In this document: positions 34,446-43,994 of the stretch, one piece after another
How positions within the stretch are numbered: position 1 is the stretch's first letter
Layout of the letters: every line of letters begins with the position of its first letter
NCBI RefSeq assembly: GCF_000203815.1
Contig: NW_004457723.1
Span: 62,001-126,000, forward strand
From: Cavenderia fasciculata
Taxonomy: Eukaryota > Evosea > Eumycetozoa > Acytosteliales > Cavenderiaceae
DNA: 64,000 bases
Reading direction: 5' to 3'
Position numbers and translations under genes: made by a program
Notes under the pieces: generated by a model
What the model was told of the DNA's origin: nothing
Database searches by the model: none
What the model saw: only the letters and a program-made list of their open reading frames with translations

Positions 34446-34590
34446 TTTTAAAATCAATGTTTTGGTGATCCAGTTTTGTTGGAAACCAATCAAACCTAGT
34501 TCATTCGATAGGCAACGACGAGTAGAACCAGAATACAGCAAAAACATTGAAATCCCCTTAATTTTTTTACACGGCAAAAAAGTGTGGACT
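34446..34590. repeat. copy 2 of the ~140-bp duplication, abutting the tRNA 3' end
   Basis: Copy 2 runs directly into the tRNA-Ala 3' end. On the tRNA strand this is the downstream flank and it supplies the T6 terminator. A poly-A run (about 18) separates the two copies at 34416-34433. Confidence 0.85.
34576..34581 (-). terminator. Pol III T6 terminator of tRNA-Ala
   Basis: Six T's on the minus strand, three bases after the tRNA 3' end. Confidence 0.8.
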
Positions 34591-34657
34591 AGAAGGGTAT
34601 CGATCCCTTTACCTCTCGCATGCTAAGCGAGCGCTCTACCATCTGAGCTACAAGCCC
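34585..34657 (-). tRNA. tRNA-Ala (AGC)
   Basis: Minus-strand cloverleaf of 73 nt. Acceptor GGGCTTG pairs with CTAGTCC (one GU and one mismatch), D-arm region TAGCTCAGATGG (A box), anticodon arm CTCGCTTAGCATGCGAG with loop TTAGCAT giving anticodon AGC, and T-arm AGGGATCGATACCCTT (B box). The discriminator base is A. No intron. CCA is not encoded. The D-loop and T-loop match RNA polymerase III internal promoter consensus well. Confidence 0.95.
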
Positions 34658-34680
34658 GATTTTTTGGATAAGACCAAAAA

Positions 34681-34834
34681 CAATTTTGCGGTATTTATAC
34701 CGCCGGCCCCTATACTAACAGAAACTCTAACTATTTTAATTAAAATTAAAACAAATAAACCATAATTACTCTATTGTCCGACGACTAGAGTCCAGATTTA
34801 TTAAAAAAAAAAAAATACCGCCGCAAAAAAATTG
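34681..34834. mobile_element. 154-bp inverted-repeat element (MITE-like candidate)
   Basis: The left end CAATTTTGCGGTATTT and the right end AAATACCGCCGCAAAAAAATTG are inverse copies with small indels. The left end also holds its own hairpin, GCGGTAT-TT-ATACCGC. The element sits 23 bp upstream of the tRNA-Ala gene. No coding capacity. Target-site duplications are not evident. It could be a small non-autonomous DNA element or part of an unrecognised RNA gene. Confidence 0.45.
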
Positions 34835-35072
34835 AATGATCCCCTTAACTCTTGTGTTACTTATTTCTCTCTGCATGGATGCAGAATTCTCTCATTAGTG
34901 CACTCGTGCGATAGTAGAGTCAAGTGAGCTTTAAAAATAAACAAGTCATTCACAAGACATGTAAAATATTTTAACAAGCGCGTCACGGCCTTATTTATCA
35001 CTTTCGATCTTTTCAATCGTGGACAGTCTCCACTCTATTTACATCAATAACTCTAATTAGTATATTCATCAA
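34835..35072. other. spacer downstream of the small 35-kb gene
   Basis: No gene recognised. A less AT-rich stretch (34860-35030) contains CACTCGTGCG and short complementary phrases but no tRNA-like fold could be drawn. Confidence 0.35.
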
Positions 35073-35317
35073 TCAACTCTCCATAACTTCTAATGGTACA
35101 CCCTGCTCTATAATAATAAACACACATAAGAACATATTAGTTGTAGTTGATACTCTTTCTTTGATAATATATCTTCTTCTTTTAAAAACATACCATGTTG
35201 TAACATCTTTAACAACGGCAAAGATGATATATGAACGGTTTCAGCAGATATCTGGTAATGGAGTCCATCTGTGATCTTTTCCATTTTATCTAATTGTCTT
35301 ATAAGTTCTCTATTCAT
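35073..35317 (-). CDS. small 52-residue protein, unknown
   Basis: Two exons, 35317-35194 and 35107-35073, join in frame (donor GTATGT, acceptor TATAG) to 52 residues starting MNRELIRQLDKMEKITDG and ending VPLEVMES. It is mostly helical with charged heptads and looks like a subunit of a small helical complex. The VPLEV ending recalls Mediator subunit 10, but the rest does not, so no name is given. A second frame at the end (SYGELIDEYTN) suggests the C-terminus might be longer if the reading frame is off by one. Confidence 0.5.
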
Positions 35318-35493
35318 ATCTATCTATATATCTATCTATTTATCTTTATCTATATCTATATAATATTACTATTTTCTAAAAAATAAAACTATTTTAAATT
35401 CGGTGGCTATGCAAGGAGGAAGAAAAAAAAAAAAAATACAAAAATTAAATTAACTACCTTAAACAAATAACACCCACCCACTTAAAATATTCG

Positions 35494-37777
35494 ATGATAG
35501 ATAGTTTAATAAAGTTTATATTAAAGAACAAACAACTAAGAGTAATAATATTCCAACATGTAACTAGTATTCATCGACAATTAGGTATAAGGACTGTTAA
35601 ATCAAAAGATATAATAACATTGTATGATTATATAAAGTATGGTCAAACTGATCTTTTCATCAAACATTTTGATCGTTTACATCAATTGATTCTATTGGTT
35701 GATAAACAATCAAGATATAAAAAGGTAAATTTACTTGTATTTTTTTCGAAAGTACTAGGATTTACATGTCATATTCACATTCATTCTCTTTATTTCTTTT
35801 CTGCATTTAAATTAGAACAATTATATAAAAAGATTGTATTGGATATTTAATATTATATTTGAAAAGAATAATCATGTTGCAATGAAATATTTAATTGATA
35901 GACTTGGTATAACCAAAAAAGACTTTCAATCATACAAAATACACTTTTCTTCAACTACAACAAAAGGCTTTCAATTCACAACTGAAATGTTCTACGTATT
36001 ACGAGATGCAAACTTTTCAACACTTGTGCCATCTCTTCAGCATGGGATGATCAATGTATTGATTAGACTTGGTGACAGTGATCAATTGGAATCATATCTA
36101 TCTACATTGGATAACCCGAATCCATCGAGTACTGATCGCCGTCCATTCAAAAGTTCATTTTCATATTTACTTGCCAACAACAACAACAACAAGGATATTA
36201 TCTACACTACTATTAGGATAATAGAAATATTTAAAAGATATTCAATCAATGTTATTGGGGATGTATTGGTTGGAGCGGTGGAGAATAATCATTTGGAGAT
36301 GGTAAAGTGGGTTGTGGAAAATGTACCAAATGAAGAGTTGGCAGACTCTTGTAAAACTATTGTTTGCACTGTTTTTGAAGTACATGGCAAAAAAGAGGTG
36401 TTGGAGATGTTGCCAATATCACATTATGCCAATGGTTGGCATATTGGCTCAAATGCTATTAAACAAGGAAATTTTGATTTCATCGAATATTATTTAAAGA
36501 AATCTCTCCAAGATGGTCATGTCATTAAAATATTAACAGAGTGTCTTGCACACGATCGAATGGATTGCTTTGAATTGATTGTTACAAAATATCAAAATCA
36601 TTTACCACCAGGCCACCAAAAGGTCATCCATCTTTTTCATCCAAACTGTTTTTCAACAGAGTTGGTAGCAAGAGTAATCAAACTCGGATTCCATGTTCGC
36701 CTTTGTGTTGATATGTTTGAGCCTGCCATCCGAGACAACCAATTGGAGACCTTTATCGAATTGGACTATCCACACCTCCCATTGACAGTCGACAGCTTTA
36801 CCAGACTACTCGGTTATGCAATTGAATGTAACAGTCTATCTTCAATTGACGTCCTACTCCACCATCCACGATTCCAAGAGGTTCAAGATCGCATCATTGA
36901 CATTAGTTGTATCAAACCACAGACTATACCAACGATTGAATATATATTCGACAAGTCCAATCGAAATATACCGATTAGGTTCCAATCGATCGATAACTCT
37001 TATAACAAAGATTACACCTCTTCTTATTCTGTCGATTACGAGTCGGTTGCCAAGGTCATTCGTTTGGTTTATAGACCCAACATTATCGGCCGTTGTCAGT
37101 TGATTGCCATCTTTTTGTTGGCAAATGATATCGAATGGTTGTTTGACAATAATGTCATTGCAAAGGACTCTGTCAGCACTTTAGTAACGGGTCTCTTTAG
37201 CGACTACATTGCGGGTGGTGCTGCTACATATAGAGATCTATTCAAAACAGCCTGTCTCAAAGGACAGTACCCAGCTTTGGATTTTCTTTTTGACAATTGT
37301 CTACCCATTGTTAAAGACACATATTCATTGGTCATCTTGGTAGGCCTACTACCAGATGACCAACAATTTGAAAGATATTGGTCAAGGTTGGGCATAACAG
37401 ACACAGCAATTGTCTCTGATATTGTTCAAAGGATTATATTTGCAGTAGAGATTCATAGACCAAAAAGAGTAAAGTCTATCGTTGACATTTATGGCACTCT
37501 ATATACTACTAGTAGGACAAATGGAATAAAGATGAGCCCGATCAATTATCCTCCAATGAAATACATTAATAATCACCCCATTGCTCACTATTCAACTCTA
37601 ATGGAGGTGTTTTGCAGTCAAAAAGTACCTTGGATTAAAAATTATTCCAAAGCAGATGAATTGATAATCTTTCAAAAAGCAATTAGTTTTGGTTATATCC
37701 TTCCTATCCCTTCATTTTTAGATAATAATAATAATGACGACCAATCTAATCAAAATTCTAAATGTAATTTAATGTAA
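35494..37777 (+). CDS. large ankyrin-like protein of dictyostelid type
   Basis: Two exons, 35494-35724 and 35816-37777, join in phase to 730 residues. Repeated helical pairs with ankyrin flavour are visible, for example NNHLEMVKWVVENVP, GNFDFIEYYLKKS and DNQLETFIELDYPHLP, but the consensus G-TPLH turn is mostly lost, as in the expanded degenerate ankyrin families of social amoebae. No catalytic domain. The C-terminus is Asn/Asp-rich. Likely a protein-interaction scaffold; partners unknown. A gene of this size with only one intron near the 5' end is typical for the family. Confidence 0.75.
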
Positions 37778-37800
37778 AATAAATATAACCTTTTTTTAAA

Positions 37801-37956
37801 TTATTTTTTTTGAAATAATATATTCATTATTGATGAATCTTCAACTGGATATAATACTATGCTTGACAAATCGTCAAACAATGTATCTGAAAGCTTTTCT
37901 ATTGCTAAAAGATTACCCATGTTTTTGTTACTCCATTCAATGTCCTTGTCCAACAT
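37801..37956 (-). CDS. possible small ORF or 3' exon relic
   Basis: A 51-codon frame starting MLDKDIEWSNKNMGNLLA and ending SIMNILFQKK. Upstream in the same frame, without an ATG, a strongly hydrophobic stretch (HLLVFFLLLLNLVVLLYF) leads into it. The Leu-rich run followed by a charged helix looks like a membrane anchor plus short cytosolic tail. It may be the last exon of a gene whose start I cannot find, or a relic. Composition is less simple than nearby spacer. Confidence 0.3.
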   Translation of the reverse strand: MLDKDIEWSNKNMGNLLAIEKLSDTLFDDLSSIVLYPVEDSSIMNILFQKK

Positions 37957-38190
37957 TTGCAAATGTTTTTTTTGTAAAGTATTTTTGAAATAGAGTAGTA
38001 CTACTAGGTTTAATAGTAAGAAGAAAACAAGAAGATGCTATTTGTATTATTTGTTTAATAATATTTAAATAAATTAAGCTTTGAAAAATAATAAAATAAA
38101 TTCAAATTAATGGGTCGGGTTATTAATAATCGGCAGTTTCGTCTCGTTCAGATTATTATTTATTATTTATTTATTAAATAATCAGAGATA

Positions 38191-39834
38191 ATGTCAACAA
38201 CACAAAGTTGGTTTAATCAATACACAGATGATGATAATGATGACGATAATGACGGAGACGAAGAGGTAGTCCAAGAAGAGATTACGACGACTCGGGAGAC
38301 CAACAACAAAAATATAACAATCGAGCAAATAGGAGAACATCGTATCATTAGAGATAATGATACTGGTAATATTACAATAGATCTTCATTCTTTATCTTCT
38401 TCAAACGATAACAAGAGAAAGGCAATAGATCAAGATCAAGAGGACGACGAGACTAGTACAACAACTACAACTACGATAACCTCACTACAATTACAACCAC
38501 CACCACCACAAGTACAACAACAAAAGATAGGAGTTGACAAATGTACAGTTTGTCAAGACAAGATTTCAAAGTATAGATGTCCAGGTTGCTTTATTTTGTT
38601 TTGTTCGATGATTTGTCTCGGCAAACATAAAACATCGACTGAATGCACAGGTGTCAGACGTGTCACCCAATTCATCCCTCTTGATCAAATGACTGATCGT
38701 GATATTGTAAATGGTATGTATAACATTAAACTACTAAATATAAGTATCAGATGACTAATTAGTTCTTTATTCTTCTTAGACTTTAACTTTTTAGAAAATA
38801 TAAACCGTGTACATGAATCTGGAAAGAATCTAATCGACAGTTCAATGGTACAAACAAAATCAGTGTTTCTTCAGAAAGCTGCTTTTAAACGTATGATTAA
38901 TCTTTACATTATGCCAAAACAAATGTCAAGACATAAAGATAATACTTCAAATTTTAGACAAAAGTAAGAAATAGAAAGAAACAAACAAATATTAATAATA
39001 ATATTAATAATGTATGAATGAATGCTAATACTTTTCTTTTTTTTTTTGATACTTAGGGAAAATTTAATATATTGGAAAATGGAATGGAATTTTGTAAATG
39101 ATTTATTTAAAATTGTAAATGATAATGTTTGTGAAACCGATAGTATCAAAGATATAATATTAAAACATATCAATGATCCAGTGAATCGATACGAACTAAA
39201 GAAATATTTCAAGAATAATCCAGATTCAAAAGACCCCATTTTATTGATGAAAAGAGAACGGTGTACTGCCAATCAATACTATCGTATCCCACTAGACTCT
39301 ACACTTTCTAGTTGTCTTCAATACAAAGAGTTGATAGAGTTTCCATCGATTCTAGTCATCAACCAACACGAGTTGGTCAACTACCCAATCGTAGATGATC
39401 CACAACAATTGGAAGAAATTCAAAAAGAACAAAAGGAAATCATACAACGTTACAGTAAAGTAAAGTATGATCCAAATCTAGTCAATACTCATGATCAAAT
39501 TAATAGTTTAGCAAAATCAAATCCAGTCAAGAAAAAAAAGAAATTACAACCTTTACCTCCTCTTAATAATCCTAGTACTAATAATCAAAATAATCAAAAT
39601 AATAATCAAAATAATAGTAATCAAAAACAACAACAAAATAAAAAACAATCAACAAAATCAAATAATAATAATAATAATAATAAGGCACCAACAAAACAGC
39701 CGCCAACCATTCCAGTCCAAACACAAATACCTCCACCATTGGAACCAATCTCGAATATACCATCGGTGGGAACTGTTCAAGAGAATATTAATAAAGAAGA
39801 AGAAGAGGAAGAGAATAGTTTCTTTACCTTTTAG
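38191..39834 (+). CDS. box C/D snoRNA protein 1 (BCD1/ZNHIT6-like)
   Basis: Three exons (38191-38713, 38780-38963, 39057-39834) give 494 residues. After an acidic, Thr/Gln-rich leader comes a HIT-type zinc finger: CTVCQDKISKYRCPGC, then CSMICLGKH and a final Cys in ECTG. A BCD1-type C-terminal domain follows (DFNFLENINRV, then LMKRERCTANQYYRIPLD, LQYKELIEFPSILV). BCD1 acts in the nucleus with the R2TP/Rvb chaperones to assemble box C/D snoRNPs. The tail is Asn/Gln/Lys-rich and acidic at the very end. The convergent neighbour on the minus strand ends 87 bp away. Confidence 0.87.
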
Positions 39835-39921
39835 GCAATAATAATTTTTTTGATCAATCCAAAAAAAAAAACAAAAACAAATAACACTAATTATTATATT
39901 TATTATATTTATTTATTTATT

Positions 39922-41934
39922 TTAATCATCATCTTGTTCATCTTCACTATCACTAAAATCAGCTAGTAAAGAAGCCAATTTGTTTGAAGATTGAGTTGAT
40001 GTTTCGGCAACTGCGGCTGTTGATTGGGAATTGGTATTTTTCTTATTATTATTATTATTTTTACCAGATGCATCAATTACAAATCCAGCAGTTTCCTCTT
40101 CTTCTTGTTCTTCTTCCTCTCCTTCTCCTTCTTCTTCATCTTCTTCTCCTTCTTGTTTAATACCTTCTTCATCTATTGATTTTCTCTTTTTAGAGTCTTC
40201 TTGATGTTGATTGATAATGGCAATGACCTTTTCGACGGTCAATTGTCTAATAGATTGAATGATATCATTTGGTTTGGTGGCGGCAGTGATACCTCCTCCA
40301 ACAAGGGTTGGATTATTTGTCAAATATTGAACCAATTCAGTTGGTGGAGTGATCGAGACCAAAGCAATCTTGAGACGTGCAACGAGTTGATGTTGTGGAG
40401 CCTTGGCAGTGACATAGACAATACCACGTGAAAATATTAATCTTGCTTGTAAATAACTAACCAATTGAGTTGATGGTTTTAATAATGCCAAATCATAAAA
40501 CTTGTTCAAAATTCTAATCATTATATCATTATTATTATTATCTTTGTTATTATTGTCCTTGTTGATAAAAGTTGAAATGGAAAAATCAAAAGATGAAATT
40601 AATCTTACAAGTTTACCAAGTAGTAAATCTTGTTGTTGGCCAAGTAGTAACATGATATAGGTATAATCACGTTCCTTGTTTAATCCAAGTACAATGGCAA
40701 ACTTTAAGAGTGATGATGCAAGATCAACATATTCAACTGATTTCTTTTGATGCTTTAAAGCTGGTAAAATAGAAAGTACCAAGTATCTATTCAATTCATG
40801 ATAAACCTTTTGTAAATATTCTAAATCCAATTTAACACTACCACTAAAATCAATCTTTGCCAATAATAAATTAACTTGAATTAAATATTTGTTTGTTGCC
40901 TAAAAATTAAAAAAAGAATTAGAATCTATTTCAATATTATTTATATTATTCTCTATTTCTTACACTTGATAAATGATTAATTGATTGAAGTGAAGATAAA
41001 ATATCTTTTCCATTGTTTAGGTATTGAATGGTTTGTTTGGATGGATTACAAGTGAGACTGTCAGAAAAGAATGATTGAACAAAGAGTGGATTCTTTTCAT
41101 TATTCTTTGATTTGTGTCCATTGATGATAATGTCCATCATATCTTCACCACCACGACAATTGACATAGAGATAATTGACAAAGTTCTTTTGCAAATTTTC
41201 ATTGTTTCTATTCAATTCATAGGATTCTTCTTGTTTCTTTTGTAATTTTTCATTTGATTCTTCTTCTTTTGACAATGTTTTATTCTTGTTTGAAAGTTTA
41301 ATTGTTAATCTAATAAAATAATATAAATTAATATTTAATAATAATGATTTAGATATATTGTATTTCTTTTGTCTTACAAAGAATAAAAATGATTAAAAGC
41401 AGGAGGAGTAAATAAATAATCACGAATTGGATGAGTAATATTTGAAATGGCTTCTAGGTATTTGGATTTGATATTGTTTCTTGATAACTTTTCAAAGAGG
41501 CTAGTGTCCATATTGGCAATCATCTTGGCCAAGAACTTTTGACCCAAACTAATGGTTTGAAGAATCTTTGATTTGTTTTCATTATATTCTTCAGTTTGAC
41601 GTTGTAACTTGTTTAACTTTGTTTCAATTGATTTAAAATATTCACTATCTACATCTTCTTCTTCTTCCTCTCCGTCTTCCTCATTATCTTCATCTTCTTG
41701 TTTAACTTGAATCTCTTCTTGTTCTTCTTGTTCTTGATCCTCTTCTTCCTCTTCTTGTTGTGGTTCAATATCACTTTCTTCCTTTTCTTGTTTGACAATG
41801 ATTACTGCTGCTGGTTGTTGTTTCTTTTGATTCTTTAAAGTTGCAGCTGCTGGTTGATGTGGTTGCTCTATACTATCAACATCAATCTCTTCTGATTGAG
41901 TTTTCTTTGGTTGTGTTTCCTTTCTCTTTGCCAT
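39922..41934 (-). CDS. acidic nuclear-type protein, family unknown
   Basis: Three exons: 41934 to about 41380, about 41300 to 40965, and about 40902 to 39922, near 600 residues. The N-terminus is Lys/Gln-rich then strongly acidic (long Glu/Asp runs around residues 60-100). The middle and C-terminal parts are helical with conserved-looking text (SLGQKFLAKMIANMDTSLF, LEYLQKVYHELNRYLVLS, LLGQQQDLLLGKLVRL) and Asn-rich insertions. The end is again acidic (SDSEDEQDDD). Such acid-basic design is common in nucleolar ribosome-assembly factors, but I do not recognise the fold and give no function. Confidence 0.75.
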
Positions 41935-42353
41935 TTCTTCTTTCTTCTCTCTCTAAATTAAAAGAGATATAGAAACTAGGTTGATGATTTCAAAGACGAA
42001 CGACAGACACAGAGATGGTTCATTTTCGTTTTTTTTTTTTTTTTTTTTTGAAAGTCTATTTTTTCGAAATATAGAGAGATAATAACTACAAATATGAATA
42101 AACAAAAGAATAGAATAGAATAATGATGATTTAATAGAAGAAGAAGGGTGGTTACCAATGGTTATATTTTTTATTTTAATTTAATTTAATTTTTATTTTT
42201 TAATACCCTATTTTGCTGGATTGAATAAAACTCATCAAAAGGACACAGATTTTTTTTGAACAGCCACTCAGGTGACACTATTTTTAATTTATCTTTCAAC
42301 TTTATTTATTTATTTAATTCATTTAGATAGATAGATATATATATATATATATA
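41935..42353. promoter_or_regulatory. divergent promoter spacer with T21 run
   Basis: Lies between the acidic protein gene (leftward) and the CWC21-like gene (rightward). It includes a T run of about 21 at 42031-42051 and a TA run just before the CWC21-like ATG. No specific site claimed. Confidence 0.45.
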
Positions 42354-43994
42354 ATGTATAATGGAATTGGATTAAGAACAGCTCGAGGATCGGGTACGAA
42401 TGGGTACGTGCAGAGAAACTTGTCTCATGTCAATGCCAACAAGGATCTACAGAAACAACAGCAGCGTGACAAGTTGCACGGTAGCTTCAACAACATCTCA
42501 CCGTCGATCAAACCCAACAAAGAGATATTAGAGCACATGGCAAGAAGAGCAATCGAAGTGAAACTCGAGGAATGGGCTGTCGACGAGGGTGTCTATGATC
42601 GCGGCTACAAGGACGACGAGCTCGATGCGATCCTCGACGAGAAGCGTCAGGAACTCATCCGCGACCAACAAGAGACTGAGCGCGAGCTGGCAGAGTTTAA
42701 CGGTGGTGGCGGCAGCGGCAGCGAGGATGTCAACACTGCACTACGCAAATACAACCTGTTCGAGACACACCAGAGCGCACATGTCAAGGAGCTCGAGAAC
42801 GAACGTTTTAGAAAGGCACTCAACTTGCCCGACGACTATGTGCCGGGCCAATCACTCGACAAAAAGGTGCAAGAAGAAAAGAAACAAAAGCGTATCCAAG
42901 AACGCGAGGAACGTGAACGACAAAAGCGCAAGCAAGAGCAACTCAGAATCAAAGAACAGAAAAAGGAGGAAAAGAAACAGAGAAAGGCAAACAAACTAGC
43001 TGCTCGTCAACAATCTTTGGAGGAAGAGGATGGTGACAACAATGAAAAAAAAAGAAGAAGAAGAAGAAAACAATTGGATAGCAGTGACAGTAGTGATAGT
43101 AGCGACGACGATACAGCAAGAAGAAGAAGAAGAAAACAAAAGGATAGCAGTGACAGTAGTGATAGTAGCGACGGTGATACAGCAAGAAGAAAAAAGAGAA
43201 TGATGAAAAAGAGAGATCTTAGCGATGAAGAAGAAGAAGAAGAAAGAGAGGATAGAGACAAAGAGAGACAAAAAAAGTTAAAGAAAATTGAAGAAATGAA
43301 AAAGAAAATGACAATGACAATGACAATGACAATGAGAGATGATGGTGGCAACAGAGATGACAGTGATGGTGGAGACCGTTATTTCAAAAATAGACAACAT
43401 GTACCAGAGGTTAAAGAGGAGGATATGCGTGATATTTCACCTCCAAGAACTTATACGGAATACTCTACCACGGACAAATCAACACCTCTAGTTGTCAAAG
43501 AGGAACCAATGACCCCACCAAGATCCAATATTGTAGAAAGAGATCATTCTGCATCACCTCCAAGAACTAGAGATGATGAACGTTCTCGTTCTCGTTCCCG
43601 TTCCCGTTCACCAATTAGAAATCGATCACCAATAAGAGAAGCAAGAAACAGATCACCTGTTAGAAATCGGTCACCGGCACCAGCAGCAGGAGGGGATCGA
43701 TCACCAATAAGAAATCGTTCTCCTCCTCGTCGTGATAGAGATAGATCAAGAGATAGAAATAATAATAATAATAATAGAGATAATAGAGATAGATCAAAGG
43801 AAAGAGAAAGAGGAAGAGATTATCGTGACAATAGAGACAGAGATAGAGATAATAGAGATAGATCAAGAGACCGATATAGAGGAGGAGACAGATCTCCACC
43901 AAGATCATCTTCATATAGAAATTCATCTCCATCTAGAAAAGACAATAGGGATAGAGACAGAGAAAGAGAAAGAGGAAGATATCAAGGTAGATAG
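42354..43994 (+). CDS. CWC21/SRRM2-type splicing factor with RS domain
   Basis: A single exon of 546 codons. It opens MYNGIGLRTARGSGTNGYVQ, the invariant start of the CWC21/SRRM2 family, which contacts the spliceosome catalytic core near Prp8 and the 5' splice site. The cwf21 helix pair follows (residues about 55-100: MARRAIEVKLEEWAVDEG, DDELDAILDEKRQEL). The rest is a charged Lys/Glu/Arg region with two near-identical RRRRRKQ-DSSDSSDSSD blocks and then an RS-type tail (SRSRSRSPIRNRSP, RDRDRSRDRNN), as in SRRM2. The first 900 bases are GC-rich and the RS tail is AT-rich. Confidence 0.92.
   Translation: MYNGIGLRTARGSGTNGYVQRNLSHVNANKDLQKQQQRDKLHGSFNNISPSIKPNKEILEHMARRAIEVKLEEWAVDEGVYDRGYKDDELDAILDEKRQELIRDQQETERELAEFNGGGGSGSEDVNTALRKYNLFETHQSAHVKELENERFRKALNLPDDYVPGQSLDKKVQEEKKQKRIQEREERERQKRKQEQLRIKEQKKEEKKQRKANKLAARQQSLEEEDGDNNEKKRRRRRKQLDSSDSSDSSDDDTARRRRRKQKDSSDSSDSSDGDTARRKKRMMKKRDLSDEEEEEEREDRDKERQKKLKKIEEMKKKMTMTMTMTMRDDGGNRDDSDGGDRYFKNRQHVPEVKEEDMRDISPPRTYTEYSTTDKSTPLVVKEEPMTPPRSNIVERDHSASPPRTRDDERSRSRSRSRSPIRNRSPIREARNRSPVRNRSPAPAAGGDRSPIRNRSPPRRDRDRSRDRNNNNNNRDNRDRSKERERGRDYRDNRDRDRDNRDRSRDRYRGGDRSPPRSSSYRNSSPSRKDNRDRDRERERGRYQGR

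Noticed and set aside
35073-35317. Mediator subunit 10 for the 52-residue protein
   Set aside because: Only VPLEV matches; length and remaining sequence do not.
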